Origin: Mesorhizobium jarvisii
GTDB taxonomy: Bacteria; Pseudomonadota; Alphaproteobacteria; Rhizobiales; Rhizobiaceae
Assembly (NCBI RefSeq): GCF_003601985.1
Contig: NZ_QZXA01000003.1
Coordinates: 558,001 to 622,000, forward strand
Length of the DNA stretch: 64,000 nt
Direction: 5' to 3'
Shown here: positions 17,725 through 26,020 of the stretch, in pieces
Layout of the letters: the number at the start of each line of letters is the position of its first letter
How positions within the stretch are numbered: position 1 is the first letter of the stretch
Notes under the pieces: generated by a model
Seen by the model: only the letters and a program-made list of their open reading frames with translations
What the model was told of the DNA's origin: nothing
Database searches by the model: none
Made by a program: the position numbers and the translations under genes

Positions 17725-18801
17725 ATGACGCCAATGCTACGCCGCCTGGCGCTTGCCGCCGCCTGCGCGATCGGCGCCGGCGCGGCCTATGCCTGGGCGG
17801 AAGGCGGCGGCGATCTCGTGGTGTTCGACTGGTCCGGTTACGAGGACCCGCTGCTGCATCCCGCCTATACCGCCAAACACGGCGCCGAGCCGACCTTCGC
17901 CTTCTTCGGCGACGAGGACGAAGCCTTCGAGAAGATGCGGGCGGGCTTCAAGACCGATATCGCGCATCCTTGTTCGCAAAGCGTGGCGAAGTGGCGCGAC
18001 GCGGGCCTGCTGCAGCCGCTCGACACGTCAAAGATCACGGGCTGGAAAGACCTCAATCCCGGCATCATGGCGATGAAGAACCTCGCCACCACGCCCGACG
18101 GCAAGGCCTGGTTCATGCCGTTCGACTGGGGCAACACGGCACTGCTCTACCGCACCGACAATGTAACGGCCGATGAGGCGCAGTCGCTGCGGATCCTGGC
18201 CGATCCGAAATTCAAGGGTCGCGTCACCATCGGCGACAATGTCGACGATGCCTACGCGCTGGCGAGCCTGGTCATCGGCCTGAAAGACTGGACCAAGATG
18301 ACCGACGCGCAGTTCAAGGAGGCGTCCGATTTCCTGCGCCAGGTGCACAAGAACGTGCGTCTCTACTGGACCGACTCGAGCGATATCGACCAGGCTTTTT
18401 CCGGCAATGAGGTCGACCTTGCCTGGGGTTGGGGCCAGACACTGATCGCGATGAGCGGGCAAGGTGTTCCCATCGCCATGAACCGTGACACCAAGGAAGG
18501 CATGTCCACCTGGGTGTGCGGCTACGTGCTGATGAAGGACGCGCCGGGCAAGCTTGACCAGGCCTATGATTTCCTGAACGCGGTCAATGCGCCCGACATT
18601 TCGAAATACATGGTCACGACATTCGGCTACGGCCATGGCAACAGCGCCGGCATGGCTGCGATCGACCACAAGGTGCTGGCCGAGCGCGGTTTCGACGATA
18701 TCGGCAAGTTCCTCGACAAGACCCTGTTCCAGCAGCCGATCGCGCCCGAACTGAAGAAGCGCATGGTCGACGAATTCGAGAAGATCAAGGCCGGCTATTG
18801 A
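17725..18801 (+). CDS. Periplasmic solute-binding protein, PotD-like (second paralogue)
   Basis: A 358-residue binding protein with signal peptide ending near AYA-W. The ATG at 17725 is chosen because GGGGGA lies upstream and the signal peptide starts there. It is a paralogue of the gene at 16333, with the same GYED, GDEDEAFEK and TGWKDLNPG blocks and changed pocket segments. Its stop codon overlaps the start of the flavin amine oxidase gene. Two paralogous binding proteins with one set of permeases would let the cell import two related substrates. Confidence 0.9.
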   Translation: MTPMLRRLALAAACAIGAGAAYAWAEGGGDLVVFDWSGYEDPLLHPAYTAKHGAEPTFAFFGDEDEAFEKMRAGFKTDIAHPCSQSVAKWRDAGLLQPLDTSKITGWKDLNPGIMAMKNLATTPDGKAWFMPFDWGNTALLYRTDNVTADEAQSLRILADPKFKGRVTIGDNVDDAYALASLVIGLKDWTKMTDAQFKEASDFLRQVHKNVRLYWTDSSDIDQAFSGNEVDLAWGWGQTLIAMSGQGVPIAMNRDTKEGMSTWVCGYVLMKDAPGKLDQAYDFLNAVNAPDISKYMVTTFGYGHGNSAGMAAIDHKVLAERGFDDIGKFLDKTLFQQPIAPELKKRMVDEFEKIKAGY

Positions 18802-20108
18802 CGGACGAACTGGAAAGAACCGACGTCGTCATCGTCGGTGCCGGCTTCACCGGCCTGTCGGCGGCGCTTGAGCTGAAGCAGGCTGGCATCGATTTCGTGC
18901 TGATCGAGGCGCGCGATCGTGTCGGCGGACGGGTGGAGGCCGTTCGGAATGGACTTGGCGAGCGCATCGACAGCGGCGGCCAATTCCTGTGCGAGGACAT
19001 GCCGGAAGTGATGGCGCTGGCGAAGGCGCGCGACAAGACATTCGTCGAAACCTATGTCGAGGGCGACTTCACCACACATCCGTCGATGCAGCCCAAGGAC
19101 GCCAAGCAGACCTATTACGGCGCGATGGCGATCCGCGAGCGCATGAACGGCATCGAGCCGGACGACCCGTCGATTGCCGGCATGAGTGTCGCGGGCTGGC
19201 TGGAACAACAGCATGATCCCATCGATGCCAAGACGGCTTTCCGCTCGATGATCGAAGGCCTGTGGTGCCTGCCAATGGACAAGGTGCCGCTCTGGCACCT
19301 GATCGACAATGACCGGCGCATCACCAACGAGGTGCCCGAGCTGCAGTATTCCCTGCGCGAGACCATGCAATCGCTGGCCGAGGATCTGGCTGGCGACCTC
19401 GGCGACCGGGTGCGGCTTGGCGAACCGGTCACGCGTGTCGAGCACGGGTCGCAAGGCGTTCGTGTCGTCACGGGCAATGGCGTGATCCAAGCGCGTCAGG
19501 TGCTGGTCGCCCTGCCGCCGGCGACGGCCGCGAAGCTCGTTTTCGCGCCGGCCCTGCCGGCGACACTCGCGAAGGCGCTTGGCGTCTGGGAGAGCGGCGC
19601 GGTGATCAAGATCCTGGTGCGCTATCCCAAGCCATTCTGGCGCGAGCAGGGTTTGAGCGGCATGGTGATGTGGCGCGATCTGCCGGGGCTGTTTGCCTGC
19701 GACGCCAGCAGGGACGCGGAGCATGCCGCGCTCGTCGTCTTCGTCGGCGGGCCGCTGGCGCTCGCCTGGCGTGCGCTGGACGAGGCGGCGCTGCGGGTGG
19801 AAGTGGTCACCCGATTGCAGAAGGCCCTCGGGCCGGATGCCGGCGATGCCGTCGATTTCAGCTCACGCGACTGGATAGGGGATCGCTGGAGCGGCGGCGC
19901 CTATAGCGACCTCATCGTCGACGTGACGGCGAGGGATGCCGAGCGAACGATTCTTTCGGGCGCGCCGCCGGTGCATTTCGCCGCTTCGGAACTGTCGCCG
20001 TCATTCCCCGGCTATGTCGAGGGCGCGATCGTCGCCGGGCGTATCGCGGCGCGCAAGATCTTGGCGCAGCTTCAATCCCCCATCGCCACCAGCGCCTCGG
20101 GATCGTAG
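18798..20108 (+). CDS. Flavin-containing amine oxidase (monoamine oxidase family)
   Basis: A 436-residue flavoprotein. VVIVGAGFTGLSAALEL and ARDRVGGRVE near the N-terminus are the FAD and GG-doublet motifs; the C-terminal FAD segment reads SPSFPGYVEGAIVAGRIAA. This family oxidises primary, secondary or tertiary amines. Its TTG start overlaps the stop of the binding protein gene by 4 bp, so it is translationally coupled. Its 3' end overlaps the convergent ATPase gene by 37 bp. It may oxidise the imported amine or an intermediate after demethylation. Confidence 0.86.
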   Translation: MTDELERTDVVIVGAGFTGLSAALELKQAGIDFVLIEARDRVGGRVEAVRNGLGERIDSGGQFLCEDMPEVMALAKARDKTFVETYVEGDFTTHPSMQPKDAKQTYYGAMAIRERMNGIEPDDPSIAGMSVAGWLEQQHDPIDAKTAFRSMIEGLWCLPMDKVPLWHLIDNDRRITNEVPELQYSLRETMQSLAEDLAGDLGDRVRLGEPVTRVEHGSQGVRVVTGNGVIQARQVLVALPPATAAKLVFAPALPATLAKALGVWESGAVIKILVRYPKPFWREQGLSGMVMWRDLPGLFACDASRDAEHAALVVFVGGPLALAWRALDEAALRVEVVTRLQKALGPDAGDAVDFSSRDWIGDRWSGGAYSDLIVDVTARDAERTILSGAPPVHFAASELSPSFPGYVEGAIVAGRIAARKILAQLQSPIATSASGS

Positions 20109-21220
20109 GCAAGGCGGATCGGGGTGCCGACGGGAATGTCGTCGGCGCCGAAATCGTTGGTCTCGGTCACCGACAGCGGCTTTTCCAGCCCCGGTATCTC
20201 GACGATCAGATGGGTGATTTCGCCGAAATAGTGGCGTTCGACCACCTTGCCGGCAACCTCGAATTTAGCCGTCGCATTGTCCCACAGCACGCGCAGACGC
20301 TCGGGGCGGATTCCCAGCGTGGCCGCGCCGCCATTGCGCACGAAGGCCTTCGGCTTGTCGGTTTTCACTCGGCCGAATCCCAGAGTGTCGACGATCAGCG
20401 AAGCGCCGTTCTCCTCGACGATCTCGGCCTTGACGAAGTTCATGCCGCCGAGGAAGTCGGCGACCTGGCGGTTGACCGGGCGCTGGTAGATCTCCTTGGG
20501 CGAGGCGACCTGCGCGATCCTACCGCCGAACATCACCGCGATGCGGTCGGACATTGCGAGCGCCTCATACTGGTCATGGGTGACCAGCACGAAGGTGATG
20601 CCGACGGCCTGCTGCAGGCGGCGCAACTCGACCTGCATCTGCTCGCGCAATTTCTTGTCGAGCGCCGACAGCGGTTCGTCGAGCAGCAGCACCTTGGGCC
20701 GCATGACCAGCGCGCGGGCGAGCGCCACACGCTGGCGCTGGCCGCCGGACAGTTCTGTCGCCAGCCGCTTGCCGAGCCCGGTCAGAGAGACCTGCGCCAG
20801 CGCCTCCTCGACGCGGCGTTTCTCCTCGCCACCCTGCAGCTTCAGCCGCTTCAGCCCATAGGCGACGTTCTGCTCGACATTGAGGTGCGGGAAGATCGCG
20901 TAGCTCTGGAACACCATGTTGGTCGGCCGGCGGTTGGCAGGGATGCCTTCCATCGGCTGGCCGCCGACCGCGATCGATCCGCTGGTTGGGTTGTCGAAGC
21001 CGGCGATCATGCGCAAAAGCGTGGTCTTGCCGCAGCCGGACGGGCCGAGCAGCGAAAAGAATTCGCCCTCCCTTATGGTCAGGGACGCGTCGTCCAGCGC
21101 CTTGAACGATCCATAGCTGCGGGTGACGTTGCGGATCTCGATCATGGCTCGGTCAGATTGGGCTCGGTCAGACTGGGCCCGATCGGATTGAGGGCGCTCG
21201 ATCTGCGGCTGTTCAGGCAT
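20072..21220 (-). CDS. ABC transporter ATPase, PotA-like
   Basis: A 382-residue ATPase. Walker A GPSGCGKT is at residues 59-66, the signature LSGGQRQR at 157-164 and Walker B VLLLDEPLSALD at about 177-188, followed by a C-terminal TOBE-type domain. The start at 21220 is preferred because a strong GGGAGG site sits just upstream and the ATG overlaps the permease stop. This adds a 25-residue leader that contains three QSDRA repeats; a second ATG at 21145 would give the usual N-terminus. It is the last gene of a leftward operon with the two permeases. It energises import for the binding proteins at 16333 and 17725. Confidence 0.9.
   Translation of the reverse strand: MPEQPQIERPQSDRAQSDRAQSDRAMIEIRNVTRSYGSFKALDDASLTIREGEFFSLLGPSGCGKTTLLRMIAGFDNPTSGSIAVGGQPMEGIPANRRPTNMVFQSYAIFPHLNVEQNVAYGLKRLKLQGGEEKRRVEEALAQVSLTGLGKRLATELSGGQRQRVALARALVMRPKVLLLDEPLSALDKKLREQMQVELRRLQQAVGITFVLVTHDQYEALAMSDRIAVMFGGRIAQVASPKEIYQRPVNRQVADFLGGMNFVKAEIVEENGASLIVDTLGFGRVKTDKPKAFVRNGGAATLGIRPERLRVLWDNATAKFEVAGKVVERHYFGEITHLIVEIPGLEKPLSVTETNDFGADDIPVGTPIRLAYDPEALVAMGD
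21146..21190 (-). repeat. Three 15-bp tandem repeats coding QSDRA in the ATPase leader
   Basis: Three successive 15-bp units, similar but not identical (CAATCCGATCGGGCC, CAGTCTGACCGAGCC, CAATCTGACCGAGCC), code QSDRA three times. They lie between two possible start codons of the ATPase. Because each unit is a multiple of three, changes in copy number keep the frame. Confidence 0.8.
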
Positions 21221-22034
21221 AGAGGCCTCCCTCGTTCCGGGTGCGTCTGGCCGCGCGGCGGCGCAGGATTTCGGCTATTGTCATCAACAGGAAGGAGGCA
21301 ACCAGAAGCAGCGTGCCCAGCGCCAGCACGCCGGGCAGTTTGGAGGCGAAGCGCAACTGGCCCCAGATGTAGATCGGCAGCGTCGCTTCGGTGCCGGTCA
21401 GGAAGAAGGCTATGATGAACTCGTCGAGCGAGATGGTGAAGCAGACGAGCAGGCTGGAGATGATGGCCGGCGCCACCATCGGCAGCGTCACGCGGCGGAA
21501 GGTGCCGAAGGCGCTTTCGCCGAGATCGGCGGAGGCTTCCTCCAGGCTGCGGTCGAAACCTTCGAATCCGGAGGTCAGCACCGTCATCGAATAGGGAATG
21601 CAGACCAGCACATGGCCGAGCACGACGGTGAACAGGGAGAGGCTGAGGCCTAGTTGCAGCATGACCAGCAGCATCGAGATGGCGACGATCACCTCGGGCA
21701 GCACCAGAGGCGCCATGATCAGGCCGTTGATGGCGCGGCGCCCGGGATAGCGGTAGCGGGTGATCGAACGGGCGGCGAGGATGCCGAGCACGGTGGCCAG
21801 AACCGAGGCGCAGACGCCGACTTTCAGGCTGTTCCAGGCGGCATCGAGCAGGGCCGGTGTGTGCGGCAGGTCCGCATACCATTGCAGCGTGAAGCCGGTG
21901 AGCGGGAATTTCGGCGTCGGCGCCGTGTTGATCGAGAAGATCGGCAGGAAGATGACGGGCAGGTAAAGGAAGACGATATAGAGGAACGCATAGACGGACA
22001 GCCAGCCGCCTGACAGGAAGCCCCGCGCCCTCAT
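21213..22034 (-). CDS. ABC permease, PotC-like
   Basis: A 273-residue inner-membrane permease with six predicted helices. The EAA-type cytoplasmic loop EEASADLGESAFGTFRRV (about residues 165-182) contacts the ATPase. The ATG at 22034 overlaps the stop of the upstream permease in an ATGA arrangement, and its stop overlaps the ATPase start. The open frame continues far upstream, but that part is a shadow of the other permease. It is half of the heterodimeric channel of the importer. Confidence 0.9.
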   Translation of the reverse strand: MRARGFLSGGWLSVYAFLYIVFLYLPVIFLPIFSINTAPTPKFPLTGFTLQWYADLPHTPALLDAAWNSLKVGVCASVLATVLGILAARSITRYRYPGRRAINGLIMAPLVLPEVIVAISMLLVMLQLGLSLSLFTVVLGHVLVCIPYSMTVLTSGFEGFDRSLEEASADLGESAFGTFRRVTLPMVAPAIISSLLVCFTISLDEFIIAFFLTGTEATLPIYIWGQLRFASKLPGVLALGTLLLVASFLLMTIAEILRRRAARRTRNEGGLYA

Positions 22035-22948
22035 CGTGCCAGCCTCTGCAGTGCGCGGATGATCAGCACCGTGGCGCCGGCCATCAGGGTGACGATCAGC
22101 ATGGTGGTGACGGAAAGGGCGGCCCCAAGCGGCCAGTTGGCGGCCTTGCCGAACTGCGCCTGGATGGCGTTGGCGATCATGACGCCGTCCTTGCCGCCGA
22201 CCAGCTTCGGCGTGACATAGTCGCCGACGGTCGGGATCATGACGATCAGCGCCGCCGAGATGACGCCCGGCGCCGACAGCGGCAATGTCACGCGCAGGAA
22301 TGAACGCAAGGGACCATCGCCGAGATCGGTGGCTGCCTCGACCAGCGTGCGGTCGACTTTTTCCAGCGAGACGAAGATCGGCAGGATGGCGAAGGCCGCC
22401 CAGGCGTGGGTGAGGGTGATGATGACGGCGCTCGAATTGTAGAGTAGCGCCGTCGACGGCTCGTCGATGATGCCGAGGCCCATCAGGCCGGAATTCAAGA
22501 CGCCATTGTAGCCGAGGATGACCTTCCACGACATCACGCGCAAGAGATAGCTGGTCCAGAACGGAATGGTGATGAGGAACAGCCACAGGCTCTTGTGGCG
22601 GCCGCCATGGAAGGAAATGAAATAGGCGATCGGGTAGGCGAGGATGACGGTGAACAGGCTGACCGTCAGCGAGATGTAGAGCGAGCGCCACAACAGATCG
22701 CGGTAGATCGGCTCGGTCAGCGCCACGCGGTAGTTTTCCAGCGTGAAGGTGCGGTCGATGGTCAGGTAGTGCTGCGTCCAGAAGGAGTGGGCGATGACCA
22801 CCAGGATCGGCAGGACCAACAGGATGAGGGCGTAGAGAAAGGTCGGGCTGATCAGGGCAAAGCCCTGGACGGGTTCGGATTGCAGAAGGGCATTTCGTCT
22901 GGCCCGCGTCATGCGCAACGGGGGCGACCCTTCCACAGCCGCCGTCAT
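22031..22948 (-). CDS. ABC permease, PotB-like
   Basis: A 305-residue permease with six helices; the loop VEAATDLGDGPLRSFLRVTLP holds the EAA motif. The ATG at 22948 is chosen because GGAG is seven bases upstream; a longer open frame upstream runs through low-complexity sequence and is not needed. It is the first gene of the leftward permease/permease/ATPase operon. The upstream region from 22949 to 23298 holds a palindromic repeat and operator B, and no further gene. Confidence 0.88.
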   Translation of the reverse strand: MTAAVEGSPPLRMTRARRNALLQSEPVQGFALISPTFLYALILLVLPILVVIAHSFWTQHYLTIDRTFTLENYRVALTEPIYRDLLWRSLYISLTVSLFTVILAYPIAYFISFHGGRHKSLWLFLITIPFWTSYLLRVMSWKVILGYNGVLNSGLMGLGIIDEPSTALLYNSSAVIITLTHAWAAFAILPIFVSLEKVDRTLVEAATDLGDGPLRSFLRVTLPLSAPGVISAALIVMIPTVGDYVTPKLVGGKDGVMIANAIQAQFGKAANWPLGAALSVTTMLIVTLMAGATVLIIRALQRLAR

Positions 22949-23076
22949 TGCCAGACTCCGGGCGGCCAGACTCCGGGGAGCAGGGCTCCGGGCGTGATCT
23001 CGGTTGCTGGCCTGGACTGTTCCGCCATGCGGCATCCCATTGTGCTGACGCCGGCTGTTTGTTCCCACTTATCCTT

Positions 23077-23126
23077 GGAACGCGATCGAAAACAAAACCG
23101 GTGACCACTTTTGCTGGTCGCGTTCC
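23077..23126. repeat. Palindromic intergenic element bounded by GGAACGCGA/TCGCGTTCC
   Basis: Perfect inverted ends GGAACGCGA (23077-23085) and TCGCGTTCC (23118-23126) enclose a segment with AAAACCGGTGACCACTTTTG. This is the pattern of a common short dispersed repeat of rhizobial chromosomes. A relative with different ends lies at 42236. It sits in the 350-bp gap between the importer operon and the aminotransferase. Confidence 0.7.
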
Positions 23127-23197
23127 TAGCTTGCCGGCTTTCTTTCATCATGCGCGCATCCGTGGATTGAAATCAAGCGCTATTTCTGAGATATTGA

Positions 23198-23213
23198 TTG
23201 AACGGACATTCAA
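23198..23213. promoter_or_regulatory. Predicted BetI-like operator, site B
   Basis: The 16-mer TTGAACGGACATTCAA is a near-perfect dyad (TTGAA and TTCAA arms). It shares TTGAAY-N3-CATTCA with sites A and C. It lies between the leftward importer operon and the rightward aminotransferase, 85 bp upstream of the latter's ATG, so it can control both. Confidence 0.72.
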
Positions 23214-23298
23214 AATTAGGTGAAGAAAGCCGCCATTTCCGGCCTTTGCCGCCGAGTTTGAAGCTCAAGAAAAAATCGACAGAGATGTGGAGACGACA

Positions 23299-24717
23299 AT
23301 GGCTGCAGTGAGGGACCTGAAGGCGACCGAAATGGCGGCGTCCGGTGGCGACGATGCCATTGAACTGGGCAAGCGCCATCTCATCCAGCCCTGGCCTTAT
23401 GCCGGTTCCGTCGGTGCGGAAGCCCGCGCGCTGATCGGCGAGGGCGACGGCATCTACATCACCGACAGCACCGGCAAGCGGCTGATCGACGGGCCTGCCG
23501 GCATGTGGTGCGTCAATGTCGGCCACCGCCGCGAGGAACTGGCCAGGGTGATGTACGAGCAGGCGATGGCGCTGTCCTACAACACGCCCTGGTACACGAT
23601 GAACGCGCCGTCGGCCGAACTTGCCATGCGCATCGCTGGCCATGCGCCTGATGATCTAAGCCATGTCTTCTACACGACCGGCGGCTCGTCGGCCGTGGAG
23701 ACGGCGCTGCGCTTCATGCAGTTCTACAACAATGTGCGGGGCCAGCCGGAAAAGAAGCTGATCCTGTCGCGCGGCGGCGCCTATCATGGCTCGACCTATC
23801 TGTCGGCCTCGCTCAATGGCCGCCCGCGCGACCGCGACTGGATGGACGGCGCCGACGAGCTGGTGATCAAACTGTCCTCGCCCGATCCGTTCCGCCGCCC
23901 GCAAGGCATGAGCCTTGCCGCCTTCACCGACTTCCTCGTCGATCAGTTCCGCGACACTGTCGCCCGTGTCGGCGCCGACAAGATCGGCGCGTTTGTCGGC
24001 GAGCCCGTGCAGGCATCGGGGGGTGTCGTGATCCCGCCGGACGGCTATCTCAAGCGCATCCGCGAGATCTGCCGCGACAACGATATCCTCTATGTCTCCG
24101 ACGAGGTGGTGACGGGCTTCGGCCGGCTTGGCCATGTCTTCGCCTCGGGCGACGTGTTCGGCATCGATCCCGACATGATCACCTTCGCCAAGGGCGTCAC
24201 CTCGGGCTATTTCCCGCTCGGCGGCGTCATCATCTCGGAACGGCTGCTGCAGGAGTTGCGCCGTTCGAACCATCCCGACGCGATGTTCGGCCATGGCCTG
24301 ACCTATACCAGCCACCCCGTCGGCTGTGCCGTGGCGTTGAAAAACCTCGACCTGCTGGAAGAGAGCGTGCTTTCGCACACGCGCGCCGTCGCGCCCTATT
24401 TCCAGGCGCAGCTGAAGACGCTGGAAGAGCTGCCGCTGGTCGGCGAGGTGCGCGGCGCCGGACTGATGGGCTGCGTCGAATGCGTCGCCGACCGCGAAAG
24501 CAAGGACCCGCTGCAGCTCGACAAGGATGTCGGCAAACGCATCGACGCCCACTGCCATGAGCTCGGCCTGCTGGTGCGGCCGCTGATCAACATGTGCGTA
24601 ATGTCGCCGCCGCTGATCATCACGCGCGAACAGATCGACGACATGGTCGGCATCTTGCGCGAGGGCATTTCGCGGACCATGGATGATCTGAGGAAAGAAG
24701 GCGTGTGGCGGGGGTAA
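23299..24717 (+). CDS. Class III (omega) PLP aminotransferase
   Basis: A 472-residue fold-type I aminotransferase. SDEVVTGFGRLGH holds the Asp that contacts the pyridine nitrogen, and FAKGVTSGYFPLGG the Lys that binds PLP. Length and motifs match omega-amino-acid:pyruvate/polyamine transaminases. The start at 23299 has GGAG seven bases upstream. It stands alone downstream of operator B and is convergent with the Rieske gene. It may take the amino group from a primary amine formed after demethylation, or transaminate a different end of the same substrate. Confidence 0.9.
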   Translation: MAAVRDLKATEMAASGGDDAIELGKRHLIQPWPYAGSVGAEARALIGEGDGIYITDSTGKRLIDGPAGMWCVNVGHRREELARVMYEQAMALSYNTPWYTMNAPSAELAMRIAGHAPDDLSHVFYTTGGSSAVETALRFMQFYNNVRGQPEKKLILSRGGAYHGSTYLSASLNGRPRDRDWMDGADELVIKLSSPDPFRRPQGMSLAAFTDFLVDQFRDTVARVGADKIGAFVGEPVQASGGVVIPPDGYLKRIREICRDNDILYVSDEVVTGFGRLGHVFASGDVFGIDPDMITFAKGVTSGYFPLGGVIISERLLQELRRSNHPDAMFGHGLTYTSHPVGCAVALKNLDLLEESVLSHTRAVAPYFQAQLKTLEELPLVGEVRGAGLMGCVECVADRESKDPLQLDKDVGKRIDAHCHELGLLVRPLINMCVMSPPLIITREQIDDMVGILREGISRTMDDLRKEGVWRG

Positions 24718-24723
24718 AATTAT

Positions 24724-24752
24724 CCCTTCTCCCCGTTCCACGGGGAGAAGGG
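24724..24752. terminator. Perfect 11-bp hairpin between convergent genes
   Basis: CCCTTCTCCCC (24724-24734), a 7-base loop and GGGGAGAAGGG (24742-24752) form a perfect hairpin between the aminotransferase stop and the Rieske stop. There is no U-tract, so it is either a weak two-way terminator or a short copy of the palindromic repeat family also seen at 17472. Confidence 0.6.
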
Positions 24753-24754
24753 AG

Positions 24755-25957
24755 CTACGACCGCGACCTCAGCGCGTCGTTCAAATTCCACATGTCCTTC
24801 TCCTCCGGCGCCGTCTCCAAGCCCAGCACCGGCAGCATCTTGCGCAGATGATCGTGGTGCGTGCGCACGCCATATTCGAGGTCGGAGAGATAAAAGCCCT
24901 CGAAGGCTTCGGACAGCATGGATTCGTTCGACCACACCGACAGCTGGACATCCTCCGACATGGTGTCGCGGTCGATGCGGAAGGAGAGGTAGCGGGCGGC
25001 GGCCTGCTCGCGGCTTTCGTCGCGGTAGCGGTAGATGGCGCCGCGCAGCAGGGTCTCGCCCGTCGACAGCGGAAACTCCTGATAGAACTGCACGGATTCC
25101 GGCATCACCGAAATGACCGCGTTGGGGAAGATGCCGTAATAGACCCAGGCCTTCTTCAGATAGTCCGGCAGATGCGCCGGCTCCGGCGCGATCTTGACGT
25201 AGTTCTTGACGCTCCAGCGGCGGCCGGCATGCGGATTGTAGGTGGCGAAGGAGCGCGACACGCCATTGATGAAGGGCTCGTCGAAATAGGTCGCGCCATA
25301 AAGATCCTGCAGGGCAGGGTGGGCCATGGCGACGTGATAGCCCTCATTGTCGACATCGCGCACCGACTTCCAGTTGACCGGCGTCTTCTGGGTCCAGATG
25401 CCCCAGGACGGCACCATGCCGGCGGCCTTGTAATGCGCGAATTCGGGCTCGATCGGCTTCATCAGCTCAGCGACCGAAGGCTGCGGTCCGCCATTGCGGA
25501 AGCGGATGAAGATAAAACCCATCCAGACTTCGAGGTCGAGCTGCATCAGGCCGAACTCGGTCTTGTCGAGATCGGGGAAGGAGCGCGGGCGCGCGGCGCC
25601 GCGTAGCGTGCCGTCGAGATTGTAGACCCAGCCATGGAATGGGCACACCAGCGCGTTCTTGCAATTGCCCTGGCTGTCGGCGACAACACGGCTGCCGCGG
25701 TGGCGACACATATTGTTGAAGCCGCGCACGACGCCGTCCTTGCCGCGCACGATCAAGGCGCGTTCGCCGACCACATCCATGGTCAGATAGTCGCCGGCGT
25801 TCGGGATGTCGCAGACATGGCCGACGATCTGCCAATGATTGCGGAAAACATGCTCCTTCTCGAGCTCGAGAAGGGCATCGGAATGGTAACTCCAGCCCGG
25901 TAGTCCCCGCCGGTCCCAATCGTTGGGGATCGCCACGTCACGGAGGTGCGGGTTCAT
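24755..25957 (-). CDS. Rieske non-heme iron oxygenase, alpha subunit (quaternary-ammonium demethylase type)
   Basis: A 400-residue oxygenase. The Rieske 2Fe-2S ligands are C84 and H86 in CRHRGS and C105 and H108 in CPFHGW. The mononuclear iron site is marked by the DNEGYHVAMAH segment. The nearest known groups by style are GbcA, stachydrine demethylase and CntA, which open N-methyl groups by oxidation. No reductase (ferredoxin/FAD) gene is in the window, so electrons must come from a partner encoded elsewhere. Operator A lies only 20 bp upstream of the start, which suits direct repression. It probably performs the first oxidative step on an N-methylated substrate. Confidence 0.88.
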   Translation of the reverse strand: MNPHLRDVAIPNDWDRRGLPGWSYHSDALLELEKEHVFRNHWQIVGHVCDIPNAGDYLTMDVVGERALIVRGKDGVVRGFNNMCRHRGSRVVADSQGNCKNALVCPFHGWVYNLDGTLRGAARPRSFPDLDKTEFGLMQLDLEVWMGFIFIRFRNGGPQPSVAELMKPIEPEFAHYKAAGMVPSWGIWTQKTPVNWKSVRDVDNEGYHVAMAHPALQDLYGATYFDEPFINGVSRSFATYNPHAGRRWSVKNYVKIAPEPAHLPDYLKKAWVYYGIFPNAVISVMPESVQFYQEFPLSTGETLLRGAIYRYRDESREQAAARYLSFRIDRDTMSEDVQLSVWSNESMLSEAFEGFYLSDLEYGVRTHHDHLRKMLPVLGLETAPEEKDMWNLNDALRSRS

Positions 25958-25976
25958 AAAACGTCTCTTCTTTTTG

Positions 25977-25992
25977 TTGAATAATCATTCAA
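25977..25992. promoter_or_regulatory. Predicted BetI-like operator, site A
   Basis: TTGAATAATCATTCAA, a 16-bp dyad with TTGAAT and ATTCAA arms, lies 20 bp upstream of the Rieske gene ATG. It shares TTGAAY-N3-CATTCA with sites B and C. Its position inside the likely promoter or leader suggests repression by the BetI-like regulator. Confidence 0.72.
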
Positions 25993-26004
25993 TAAAATCA
26001 TATT

Positions 26005-26020
26005 TTGCATTGAAATGCAA
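26005..26020. promoter_or_regulatory. Perfect 7-2-7 palindrome upstream of the Rieske gene
   Basis: TTGCATT-GA-AATGCAA is a perfect inverted repeat 13 bp upstream of operator A. It has no match to the BetI-like sites, so a second regulator may act here. No other copy of it was noticed in the window. Confidence 0.45.

Noticed and set aside
21213..23108. A single very long permease protein of more than 600 residues
   Set aside because: The frame upstream of 22034 is a shadow of the second permease; the ATGA overlap at 22031-22034 shows two separate genes.
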